From an uncultured Lachnospiraceae bacterium (GTDB taxonomy: Bacteria; Bacillota; Clostridia; Lachnospirales; Lachnospiraceae): a stretch of DNA of 34,042 nucleotides. The notes below the pieces were generated by a model, which saw only the letters and a list, made by a program, of their open reading frames with translations, searched no databases and was not told the origin of the DNA. Position numbers and translations under genes: made by a program. The stretch is from assembly GCA_947625755.1 (NCBI GenBank), contig CANQPJ010000021.1, positions 1 through 34,042 on the forward strand, given 5' to 3'. Shown here in pieces: positions 17,137 to 24,398 of this stretch (its first letter is position 1; the number at the start of each line of letters is the position of its first letter).

Positions 17137-18381
17137 TTAATCAATCCTTGTGTAATAGAAATCCAGTACGGTTTCAAATAACTTATTCTTCTTTACAATA
17201 AATTCAGCAGACACATCACCTGCAGCCTCAACATACTTACCGCTTGTAGTGGTCATATTAAGCCCCGTAAAATTGGTGGCAAGGGATGAAGCAAGGTAAG
17301 TTAGAATCGGCAGCTTTATGTTTGTTACGGTGTAGTCCGATGAATGCTGATACAATTTTAACGGAACCTGCATATCCTGTTTTACTGCCGGAACAATCTG
17401 GCTTGTAAAAGAATTAATGTATAATCTCTGGCATGCCATACGTCTTAAATTGTCATCCAATAAGCGGGTATCACGGTATCTGACAAACTCTTCAGTCATA
17501 TCACCCTTCAAAGTTACCTGCTGACCTTTGACAAAACTTTTAAAGGTATATTCCGGCGTAAGTGTGACACCGCCAATATCATCATTTAATATTTTAATAG
17601 CATCTAAATTAATCGCATAATAAGCATGAATAGGAATGTTATATAACAAACGCTCTACAGCAGTAACCTGATTTTCGGCACTGAGTGTTTTTCCGTCCCC
17701 ATATGCATAAGCAAGACACAGCTGGCTGGTTGTTGTGTCATGATAATTTCCGCCTTCATCATATCTTCCAATATCTGTCATTGTATCACGATTTAAGCAG
17801 AGAACCTTGATTTTGCCATTTAATGAATTATAGGTAAATAAATACAGAGCATCTGCCTGACCGGCTGTACCGGCAATAGCATTGTCTTTCAGCTTTCTGT
17901 TATCAATACCCATAAACAGAACACTTGCAATATTTTCGTTAAACTGATAGGTATGTCCTTTGTAATAAACAATACGTCCGTTATCTGCATAGTCAACACC
18001 ATCCGGAACGGTAATGTTAATATTATCATAATCCAGCAATGCCCGTTTTCCTAAATATTTTAAAATAAAAAAAGTAGAAATCAGTCCGACAATTAAGCAT
18101 AAAAAGAAGATCAGTATACCAATCAGGACCTTTTTTTTCTTTGATATTTTTCTTTTCTTTTTTTTAGAATTGCTATTAGAGGATACGGAATGGTGATGAC
18201 TCGAATGCCTGCTTTTCGAATGATGATGATGAGATTCCTGCATATATTTCTGCCTGTATTTTTTTTCAACAAGTTCCCAGTCAACCTCAAAGCCTTGGGA
18301 ATCCTCTGTATCCTTAATGGCATCATCCGGAATTAATTCACGATTATTTATTTTATTATCCTTTTTAGTTTGTCTGCTCAT
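17137..18381 (-). CDS. LytR-CpsA-Psr (LCP) family cell-envelope glycopolymer transferase
   Basis: LCP enzymes transfer lipid-linked anionic glycopolymers such as teichoic acid or capsule onto peptidoglycan. The 414-residue protein has a long cytoplasmic N-terminus (1-83) with a His/Ser-rich patch (about 51-70) and a Lys-rich patch (73-84), one transmembrane helix (about 85-108) and an extracellular LCP domain with FMGIDNR (156-162), LNRDTM (196-201), and the Arg/Asp-rich RYRDTRLLDDNLRRMACQ pattern that binds the pyrophosphate head group. It overlaps the 3' end of the sortase gene by 17 bp. The true substrate cannot be told; the neighbouring sortase suggests a surface-attachment role. Confidence 0.88.
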   Translation of the reverse strand: MSRQTKKDNKINNRELIPDDAIKDTEDSQGFEVDWELVEKKYRQKYMQESHHHHSKSRHSSHHHSVSSNSNSKKKKRKISKKKKVLIGILIFFLCLIVGLISTFFILKYLGKRALLDYDNINITVPDGVDYADNGRIVYYKGHTYQFNENIASVLFMGIDNRKLKDNAIAGTAGQADALYLFTYNSLNGKIKVLCLNRDTMTDIGRYDEGGNYHDTTTSQLCLAYAYGDGKTLSAENQVTAVERLLYNIPIHAYYAINLDAIKILNDDIGGVTLTPEYTFKSFVKGQQVTLKGDMTEEFVRYRDTRLLDDNLRRMACQRLYINSFTSQIVPAVKQDMQVPLKLYQHSSDYTVTNIKLPILTYLASSLATNFTGLNMTTTSGKYVEAAGDVSAEFIVKKNKLFETVLDFYYTRID

Positions 18382-19120
18382 TTGCTATGAGAACCCCCTG
18401 TACTAAGTATCTGGTATTTTCCGCACCACTTGTGCAGGTGCTTAATGTTAAAATTTTACTGTCTTTATTTAAAGCAACTTTTCTGGTGTTCCTGGTCATT
18501 GATTCAGGGTTTAAAGTATATTTCTGATATTTTTTTAATATTTTTTTCTTATTGAAATCGAATGAATTTAATATGTGTCTGTCATCATATACATATGCGG
18601 AATAAACTTTAAAAGTCAGTTTCCTTTTTGGCATATAAACATAAATATACTTGTTTTTCCTGAAAAATAACGGATCTTCAAAATTATGAAGTGTTTTAAA
18701 CATGGAACCATTATTCATATTATGACCGTACAATACAGTGACCGGGTCAGAATAATCTTTGGCATTATGCTTTTCGCTGTATATGGAACCGGCAAACTCT
18801 GATTGCTTATGAATATTATGATTTAAATAAAAATCATCCGGCTTATCCGCTGATGCCTGTACTACCGGGTAGTCCACATTTGTGTTTGGAATATAAATCC
18901 ATGAATAAATATCTTTGTTATCTTTTTTTAGTTTTTTCCAGTTCAGATTGTGATTATCCACAAATCCCTGGAGAGTAGTGTCAGTGACAACAACTTTCCG
19001 GTATCGGGAAAGATCATCATCGTTATTTAACAGATTTGAAATAATCTTATAACCACAAATCATACAAATTATAAAGGCAATTAAAAAAGTTGTACCCCAA
19101 ATTAATTTTTTTTGTTTCAT
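18365..19120 (-). CDS. srtB: Class B sortase
   Basis: A membrane-anchored transpeptidase that cuts sorting signals and joins the protein to the cell wall. The 251 residues include an N-terminal transmembrane helix (about 7-27) and a sortase domain with IPNTNVDYPVVQ, the catalytic triad His133 (YGHNM), Cys229 (TLSTCTSG) and Arg237 (NTRYLVQG). The helices before the core and the TLSTCT motif point to class B. It is first in a minus-strand operon with an LCP gene (17-bp overlap) and a likely SPQTG substrate. Start supported by an AAAAAGG ribosome binding site and a near-consensus promoter. Confidence 0.92.
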   Translation of the reverse strand: MKQKKLIWGTTFLIAFIICMICGYKIISNLLNNDDDLSRYRKVVVTDTTLQGFVDNHNLNWKKLKKDNKDIYSWIYIPNTNVDYPVVQASADKPDDFYLNHNIHKQSEFAGSIYSEKHNAKDYSDPVTVLYGHNMNNGSMFKTLHNFEDPLFFRKNKYIYVYMPKRKLTFKVYSAYVYDDRHILNSFDFNKKKILKKYQKYTLNPESMTRNTRKVALNKDSKILTLSTCTSGAENTRYLVQGVLIANEQTN

Positions 19121-19163
19121 AACGTACCTTTTTCATTTATATAAAAATTTGATGTTAAGTAAT

Positions 19164-19192
19164 AGTATATAATTAATGAAGAGAGATGTCAA
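19164..19192 (-). promoter_or_regulatory. Sigma-A promoter of the sortase-LCP operon
   Basis: On the minus strand TTGACA (19187-19192), a 17-bp spacer and TATACT (19164-19169): near-perfect consensus. The leader to the srtB ATG is about 35 nt. It is divergent from the tRNA promoter. Confidence 0.8.
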
Positions 19193-19223
19193 AAAGTTTT
19201 CATAGAAAAATAAAAAAATATAA

Positions 19224-19252
19224 TTGCACTTTCCCCTTGAGTGTGGTATAAA
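19224..19252 (+). promoter_or_regulatory. Promoter of the tRNA-Tyr/tRNA-Leu unit
   Basis: TTGCAC (19224-19229) and TATAAA (19247-19252) with a 17-bp spacer, ending about 40 bp before the tRNA-Tyr 5' end. Confidence 0.65.
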
Positions 19253-19293
19253 TGTATACTGTTAAATACATAAATCCTTTCTGGGATTGTTAT

Positions 19294-19375
19294 GGGCAGA
19301 TTCCCGAGTGGCCAAAGGGGACAGACTGTAAATCTGCTGGCACCGCCTTCGAAGGTTCGAATCCTTCTCTGCCCA
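19294..19375 (+). tRNA. tRNA-Tyr (anticodon GTA)
   Basis: An 82-nt class II tRNA: acceptor arms GGGCAGA and TCTGCCC pair fully, the anticodon GTA is at 19328-19330, a long variable arm follows, and the T-loop has GGTTCGAATCC. The discriminator is A. The CCA end is not encoded, so it must be added by the nucleotidyltransferase. Confidence 0.95.
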
Positions 19376-19386
19376 GTTTGTTATAT

Positions 19387-19470
19387 GCCGGCGTGGCGGA
19401 ACTGGCAGACGCGCAGGACTTAAAATCCTGTTGTAGCAATACAGTACCGGTTCGATTCCGGTCGCCGGCA
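19387..19470 (+). tRNA. tRNA-Leu (anticodon TAA)
   Basis: An 84-nt class II tRNA: acceptor arms GCCGGCG and CGCCGGC pair fully, anticodon stem CAGGA/TCCTG with loop CTTAAAA gives anticodon TAA at 19421-19423 (reads UUA/UUG), long variable arm, T-loop GGTTCGATTCC. CCA is not encoded. It lies 11 nt after tRNA-Tyr and is probably cut from the same transcript. Confidence 0.95.
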
Positions 19471-19475
19471 CGAAT

Positions 19476-19509
19476 AAAAAAGAAATTTCCATGAGGAATT
19501 TCTTTTTTT
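19476..19509 (+). terminator. Terminator after the tRNA pair
   Basis: A-rich left arm AAAAGAAATTTCC and right arm GGAATTTCTTTTTTT form a stem with one bulged base, followed by a T-run. Confidence 0.8.
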
Positions 19510-19525
19510 AATTTATATCAAAATT

Positions 19526-19554
19526 TTGACATTGCTTTTTATTTTAGCTACAAT
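19526..19554 (+). promoter_or_regulatory. Sigma-A promoter of rpiB
   Basis: Perfect TTGACA (19526-19531), 17-bp spacer, TACAAT (19549-19554). The leader to the rpiB ATG is about 43 nt. Confidence 0.8.
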
Positions 19555-19603
19555 AAAAAAGGCAAATAAATATCCGTTTGATGGGAAAAAGAGGAAATGA
19601 ATT

Positions 19604-20071
19604 ATGAAGATTGGATTTGGATGCGATCATGCAGCCATAGATTTAAAAAACGAGATGGTTGCATATGTAAAAGAAAAAGGATATGAGTGTATAGATTATG
19701 GCACAAATTATGATGAAAACGGTGAGATTATCAAATGCGACTATCCGGCAAAAGGCGAGGAGGTCGGCAGGGCTGTGGCATCCGGCGAGATAGATTATGG
19801 CGTGCTTATGTGTGGAACAGGTATCGGCATATCTGTTTCTGCAAATAAAGTACCGGGCGTTATTGCGGCAGTTTGCAGCGAACCATACTCCGCCAGACTT
19901 ACCAGACAGCACAATAATGCAAATATTATTGCCTTTGGCGCACGGGTAGTGGGTACAGAACTGGCAAAGATGATTCTGGATGAATTTTTAAGTGCAGATT
20001 TTGAGGGCGGAAGACATCAGAGAAGGGTGGATATGATTTCTGATATAGAACGCCGAAACAGTAAAAAATAA
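19604..20071 (+). CDS. rpiB: Ribose-5-phosphate isomerase B
   Basis: Interconverts ribose 5-phosphate and ribulose 5-phosphate in the non-oxidative pentose phosphate pathway; relatives act on other aldose phosphates such as allose or galactose 6-phosphate. The 155-residue protein has GCDHAA at 6-11, the catalytic Cys70 in MCGTGIGIS with SANK just after it, and RQHNNAN near 101-107. Length and motifs match RpiB. It is 20 bp upstream of the acetyltransferase-like gene and probably shares its transcript. No sugar-uptake genes are adjacent to suggest a specialised substrate. Confidence 0.92.
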   Translation: MKIGFGCDHAAIDLKNEMVAYVKEKGYECIDYGTNYDENGEIIKCDYPAKGEEVGRAVASGEIDYGVLMCGTGIGISVSANKVPGVIAAVCSEPYSARLTRQHNNANIIAFGARVVGTELAKMILDEFLSADFEGGRHQRRVDMISDIERRNSKK

Positions 20072-20091
20072 AATTATAATAGGATAAACAA

Positions 20092-21216
20092 ATGGTAGAA
20101 ATCAAAGAAGTAAAGACGAGAAAAGACTGCCGTATATTTGCGGGCTTTAATGAAAAAATGTATAGAGACGTGCCACAGGCGATGCCGGATTTGATTTCAG
20201 ATGAAATGGCGAATTTCAATCCAAAGAAAAATCCGGCTTATTCCTATGCGGAATCCAGACAGTGGCTTGCCTATAAAGATGGCAAATGCGTAGGAAGAAT
20301 TGGAGCAATTATCAGTCACAAAGCCAATGGAAAATGGAAAAGAAAAAGAATCAGGTTTACCCGGGTGGACTTTATCGACGACTATGAAGTGTCGGAAGCG
20401 CTTTTTAAACAGGTAGAAAACTGGGGAAAAGAACGGGGAATGGATGCTGTTCACGGACCTATGGGCTTTTGTGATTTAGATCAGGAAGGTATGCTGATAG
20501 AAGGATTTGAATATGACGGTATCTTTATTACAATTAATAATGCTCCGTATTACAGGAAACATATGGAACGTCTGGGGTATGTAAAATCCGTAGATTGGAT
20601 TGAAAACAGAATCAATATTCCAAAAGAAATTCCAAAAGTTTTTGAAAAAATGGAACAACGGGTTCTGATGGAAAATAATTTAAGAGTTATAAGGGTAAGC
20701 AATCGTTTTCAACTCAGGAAATATATTGACAGTGTATTTCGTGTCATAAATGATACCGCAAAAGTATTGTACGGAGAAGTAGATTTATCTGATGAGATGA
20801 TAAAGAAATATGTGGGACAATTTATTCTGATGGTAAACGTCCGTTTTATCTCCCTGATTGTGGATGAAAATGACAGAATGGTAGCAATCGGTATCACGGT
20901 TCCATCCATGGGAAAAGCATCCAGAAAATCCCATGGAAGACTTTTTCCTTTTGGCTGGGCAAGACTTCTCTATGCACCATATTCCAAACCGGAAACATTG
21001 GAGCTGTATCTGGTGGGAGTGCTGGATGAATACAAAAATAAAGGACTTCCTGCAATACTGATAACAGAGATTATGCGGGCGGCAATCAAAGATGGAATGA
21101 AATATGCAGAGACCGGACCGATGCTGGAAGAAAATATTAAAGTACATTCCCTGTGGAAAAGATTTGATAAAATACAGCACAGACGAAGAAGGTGCTGGAT
21201 AAAAGAATTGGATTAG
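20092..21216 (+). CDS. YghO-like putative N-acetyltransferase
   Basis: A 374-residue protein similar in pattern to E. coli YghO and related uncharacterised acyltransferase-fold proteins. Recognisable features are the N-terminal segment with YRDVPQAMPDL, then AYKDGKCVGRIGAI, GPMGFCDLDQEGMLIEGF and a GNAT-like C-terminal part with LYLVGVLDEYKNKGLPA, followed by a basic tail. There is no signal peptide or membrane helix. The substrate is unknown. It follows rpiB by 20 bp, and its stop codon is inside the left arm of the terminator. The family assignment is from remembered sequence pattern only. Confidence 0.7.
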   Translation: MVEIKEVKTRKDCRIFAGFNEKMYRDVPQAMPDLISDEMANFNPKKNPAYSYAESRQWLAYKDGKCVGRIGAIISHKANGKWKRKRIRFTRVDFIDDYEVSEALFKQVENWGKERGMDAVHGPMGFCDLDQEGMLIEGFEYDGIFITINNAPYYRKHMERLGYVKSVDWIENRINIPKEIPKVFEKMEQRVLMENNLRVIRVSNRFQLRKYIDSVFRVINDTAKVLYGEVDLSDEMIKKYVGQFILMVNVRFISLIVDENDRMVAIGITVPSMGKASRKSHGRLFPFGWARLLYAPYSKPETLELYLVGVLDEYKNKGLPAILITEIMRAAIKDGMKYAETGPMLEENIKVHSLWKRFDKIQHRRRRCWIKELD

Positions 21217-21237
21217 CTTTTGTGCTAATCCTTTTTT
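21210..21237 (+). terminator. Terminator overlapping the end of the acetyltransferase gene
   Basis: GGATTAGC (21210-21217) pairs with GCTAATCC (21224-21231) around a 6-nt loop and is followed by six T residues. The left arm includes the TAG stop at 21214-21216. Confidence 0.9.
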
Positions 21238-21263
21238 GTGTTACAGACGAGGATGAATTAGTG

Positions 21264-21292
21264 TTGACGGATATGGTAAAATATAGTACAAT
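21264..21292 (+). promoter_or_regulatory. Sigma-A promoter of the symporter gene
   Basis: TTGACG (21264-21269), 17-bp spacer, TACAAT (21287-21292). Predicted start about 21299, just before the palindromic leader. Confidence 0.78.
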
Positions 21293-21303
21293 TGCTTTAT
21301 TGC

Positions 21304-21339
21304 TTTAAAGTGCAACGGTTTAAAGTGTTACACTTTAAA
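21304..21339. promoter_or_regulatory. Palindromic operator or leader hairpin upstream of the symporter
   Basis: Three copies of a 9-bp half-site: TTTAAAGTG at 21304-21312 and 21319-21327 in direct orientation (15 bp apart), and the exact inverse CACTTTAAA at 21331-21339. The last two form a perfect 9-3-9 palindrome. It is placed just after the predicted transcription start, where a bound repressor could block polymerase. The protein that would bind is not recognised. Confidence 0.6.
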
Positions 21340-21364
21340 AAATAATAAAAATGGAGGGAACATT

Positions 21365-22951
21365 ATGACAGTAACAATATGTTCAATTTTGATTGTTGCT
21401 TTTTTTGTAGTTATGGTTTCAGTAGGCTTCTATACAAGAAAGCATGCAACAGATGTTAACGGATTTGTTCTGGGCGGACGTTCTGTAGGTCCGTGGCTTA
21501 CGGCTTTTGCTTTCGGAACATCTTATTTTTCAGCGGTTATATTTGTAGGATATGCCGGACAGTTTGGATGGAATTTTGGTCTTGCATCTACGTGGGCAGG
21601 ACTGGGAAATGCTTTCATCGGTTCACTTTTGGCATGGAATGTGCTGGGAAGAAGAACCAGAGTTATGACACAGCATATGGATGCAAAAACCATGCCCGAC
21701 TTTTTTGGAAAGAGATTTAAATCCACACCATTAAAAGTAGCGGCATCGCTTATTGTATTTATTTTCCTGATTCCATATACAGCCTCTCTTTATAACGGAC
21801 TTTCCAGTTTGTTTGGTCTTGTATTTGATATACCATACTGGGTGGTTATTATTGTTATGGCTGCACTCACAGGCGTATATGTAATTTTTGGCGGATATAT
21901 GGCTACAGCTGTGAATGATTTTATTCAGGGAATTATTATGTTATTTGGTATCTGCGCAGTAATTGGTGCAGTGCTTGCAGATAACGGAGGTCTTGTAGAG
22001 GCGTCTAAAACACTTGCATCCGTGACCGGCGATGCAGGCTGGCAGGGAGCATACACGGCATTTCTTGGACCTGACCCGTTGGCATTATTATTTGTAGTTT
22101 TACTTACATCTCTTGGTACATGGGGACTTCCGCAGATGGTTGGAAAATTTTATGCCATTACCAGTGAGAACGATATACATAAAGGAACTGTAATATCTAC
22201 TGTTTTTGCCATTATCGTAGCAGGCGGATGCTATTTCTTAGGCGGTTTTGGAAGATTGTATAGCGCAGAAGACGGTATTAAGTTTAATGCGCAGACCGGA
22301 CAGCCTTTGTTTGATTCCATTGTACCGGCGATGCTTTCCACCCTTCCGGCTCTGGTAATTGCAGTGGTTATCGTGTTAGTGCTTTCCGCATCGATGTCCA
22401 CACTTTCCTCTCTGGTACTTACGTCCAGTTCAACGTTTACATTAGATGTAATCAAACCGTCCACAAAGAAAGAAATGACAGACAAGAGACAGGTTTCTAT
22501 CATGAGATTATTTATCGTATTTTTCATTCTTGTATCAGCAGTCATTGCTATCTTTAAGGACGCACATCCGGAGGTTACATTTATTGCGCAGATGATGGGA
22601 GTTTCATGGGGCGCATTGGCAGGAGCGTTCCTTGCACCATTTCTTTACGGATTGTATTGGAAAGGTGTTACCAAGGCTGCAACTGTAGTATGTTTTGTAT
22701 GGGGCTGTGGCATTGCAATAATTCAGTTAATTATTACCCTTGGAGGCGTTAATGTTTCCGGATGGGGACCGGTTCTTGGTTACATTTTCAAATCATCTAT
22801 CAATTCCGGCGTTGTTGCCATGGTAGGTGGGTTGATTATTGTTCCGATTGTCAGTCTGTTTACAAAGAAGCAGGATGAAAAGGAACTTGACCAATTATTT
22901 GAATGTTATGAAGAGAAGACAGAAGCAACAGCAAAAGAGCATTTGAAATAA
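21365..22951 (+). CDS. Sodium:solute symporter (SSS family)
   Basis: A 528-residue integral membrane transporter of the solute:sodium symporter family (PutP, PanF and relatives), which uses the sodium gradient to import proline, pantothenate, sugars or other small solutes. About 13 hydrophobic helices are visible. Family-like features are GGRSVGPWLTAFAFGTSYFS near residues 37-56, the IFGGYMATAVNDFIQG segment near 174-189, and the WGLPQMVGKFYAI region. The charged C-terminal tail ends after ~40 residues. It stands alone between its own promoter and a terminator. The solute cannot be named from sequence. Confidence 0.88.
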   Translation: MTVTICSILIVAFFVVMVSVGFYTRKHATDVNGFVLGGRSVGPWLTAFAFGTSYFSAVIFVGYAGQFGWNFGLASTWAGLGNAFIGSLLAWNVLGRRTRVMTQHMDAKTMPDFFGKRFKSTPLKVAASLIVFIFLIPYTASLYNGLSSLFGLVFDIPYWVVIIVMAALTGVYVIFGGYMATAVNDFIQGIIMLFGICAVIGAVLADNGGLVEASKTLASVTGDAGWQGAYTAFLGPDPLALLFVVLLTSLGTWGLPQMVGKFYAITSENDIHKGTVISTVFAIIVAGGCYFLGGFGRLYSAEDGIKFNAQTGQPLFDSIVPAMLSTLPALVIAVVIVLVLSASMSTLSSLVLTSSSTFTLDVIKPSTKKEMTDKRQVSIMRLFIVFFILVSAVIAIFKDAHPEVTFIAQMMGVSWGALAGAFLAPFLYGLYWKGVTKAATVVCFVWGCGIAIIQLIITLGGVNVSGWGPVLGYIFKSSINSGVVAMVGGLIIVPIVSLFTKKQDEKELDQLFECYEEKTEATAKEHLK

Positions 22952-22973
22952 AATTCAATAAACAAATATAAAG

Positions 22974-23032
22974 AAAGATGTCTGTTATCGCACAAAATAC
23001 ATTATAATGTATGATAACGGACATCTTTTTTT
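22974..23032 (+). terminator. Terminator between the symporter and the fab operon
   Basis: A 16-bp stem with one G-T pair (22974-22989 with 23013-23028), ending in seven T residues. Its loop contains a second AT-rich palindrome, ATACATTATAATGTAT (22997-23012). Confidence 0.88.
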
Positions 23033-23059
23033 AGTGTTGTAAAGCATTTTAAAAATCTA

Positions 23060-23088
23060 TTGAAAAGTTAATTTTTTGTAATTATACT
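23060..23088 (+). promoter_or_regulatory. Sigma-A promoter of the fatty-acid synthesis operon
   Basis: TTGAAA (23060-23065), 17-bp spacer, TATACT (23083-23088); predicted start about 23095, 35 nt before the fabH ATG. No FapR-like or FabT-like operator was recognised around it. Confidence 0.75.
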
Positions 23089-23129
23089 TTATGCGTTCCG
23101 GCAGTACACAGGAGAGCAAGGAGAGAAAT

Positions 23130-24107
23130 ATGTTTGGCAGGATAATTGGAACAGGTTCATATGTTCCCGAAAAAATAGTAACCAATGATGAGCTTTCACG
23201 GTACGTTGACACAAGCGACCAATGGGTGAGCCTTAGAACAGGAGTCAGAAAACGACATATCATGGGTTTAGAGACGACAGCAGATATGGCAGTAAAGGCA
23301 GCAGAAAAAGCATTGGAGAGTGCCGGTATTTTGGCGGATCAAATTGATATGATTATTGTCTCTTCGGTATCTTCAAATTTAATTCTCCCTAATACTGCCT
23401 GTTTTGTGCAGGAGCAGATAGGTGCCGGCAACGCGTTCTGTCTGGATGTAAATGCGGCATGTACGGGATTTATCATGGCATACAATACGGTGCAAAGTTA
23501 CATCAATGCAGGGCTGGCGGACACAGCACTGCTTATTGGGGCAGAAGGATTGTCCAGGATTGTAAATTGGAGTGACAGGACAACATGTATTTTGTTTGGA
23601 GATGGCGCAGGCGCGGCAGTTGTACAAAAAGATAAAAATGCAGTATTTGACACAATTATGAAATCAGACGGAAGAAAGGGACATACATTAACATGCAGGA
23701 ATGAATTTGCAAGCCGGATACCATTTACAGGGAAAGAAGAGCAGGAAGATAAAAGCAGTACGTTTGTGCAGATGGATGGGCAGGAAATATTTCGATTCGC
23801 AGTAAAGCAGGTGCCGAAATGCATCAATGAGTTATTGGATAAAATAAATGCCACCGTGGACGAAATTGATATGTTTGTTTTGCATCAGGCAAATTTGAGA
23901 ATCCTTGAGAGTATTTCAAAAAGATTACAGGTGCCGATGAAAAAAATACCGGTCAATGTTACAGAATACGGAAATACCTCATCCGCCTGTATTCCTATAT
24001 TATTGGATGAACTTTTTCAAAAGAAAAAGATAAAAAAAGGAGATAAAATTATTATGTCAGGATTTGGAGGCGGGCTTACGCTGTCGGCGACATATTTAGA
24101 AATATAA
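23130..24107 (+). CDS. fabH: 3-oxoacyl-ACP synthase III
   Basis: Starts each fatty acid by condensing an acyl-CoA primer (acetyl- or branched-chain) with malonyl-ACP. The 325-residue protein has the thiolase fold and the triad Cys111 (NAACTGF), His252 (LHQAN) and Asn282 (YGNTSSA). The open frame extends back to 23091, but AAGGAGA at 23118-23124 and the family N-terminus (MFGRIIGTGSYVP) select the ATG at 23130. It is first in a ten-gene operon reaching accDA, following the order used in streptococci and other Firmicutes. Confidence 0.95.
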   Translation: MFGRIIGTGSYVPEKIVTNDELSRYVDTSDQWVSLRTGVRKRHIMGLETTADMAVKAAEKALESAGILADQIDMIIVSSVSSNLILPNTACFVQEQIGAGNAFCLDVNAACTGFIMAYNTVQSYINAGLADTALLIGAEGLSRIVNWSDRTTCILFGDGAGAAVVQKDKNAVFDTIMKSDGRKGHTLTCRNEFASRIPFTGKEEQEDKSSTFVQMDGQEIFRFAVKQVPKCINELLDKINATVDEIDMFVLHQANLRILESISKRLQVPMKKIPVNVTEYGNTSSACIPILLDELFQKKKIKKGDKIIMSGFGGGLTLSATYLEI

Positions 24108-24157
24108 AGGTTAACTGCCGGTTTTACCGGATAAAAAAATAAAAAGGAGAAAATAAA

Positions 24158-24385
24158 ATGTTTGAGAGAATTAAGGAACTAATTGTAGAAGAACTTGGAG
24201 TGGAAGAAAGCGCAGTAGTGGAGAGCGCTGCATTTGACGAGGATTTGGGAGCAGATTCATTGGACCTGTTTGAGCTGGTTATGTCATTTGAAGATGAATT
24301 TGATGTAAAAATTCCGGCAGAGGATTTGGAAAAAATCAGTACGGTAGGCGATGTAGTAAAATACATTGAATCTCACAAGAAGTAG
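24158..24385 (+). CDS. acpP: Acyl carrier protein
   Basis: A 75-residue acidic four-helix protein carrying growing acyl chains on a 4'-phosphopantetheine arm. The attachment site is Ser34 in [11 protein letters not shown] good ribosome binding site (AAAGGAGA) precedes the ATG. It sits between fabH and fabK, the expected place. The stop is 13 bp before the fabK start. Confidence 0.96.
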   Translation: MFERIKELIVEELGVEESAVVESAAFDEDLGADSLDLFELVMSFEDEFDVKIPAEDLEKISTVGDVVKYIESHKK

Positions 24386-24398
24386 GGCAGGGTTTGCA

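Noticed and set aside
19252-19494. Open frames on both strands over the tRNA pair
   Set aside because: They lie entirely across two well-formed tRNA genes; the minus-strand peptide is the well-known false translation of tRNA genes.
23091-23129. N-terminal extension of FabH
   Set aside because: It would start at or before the predicted transcription start, and AAGGAGA plus family alignment place the start at 23130.
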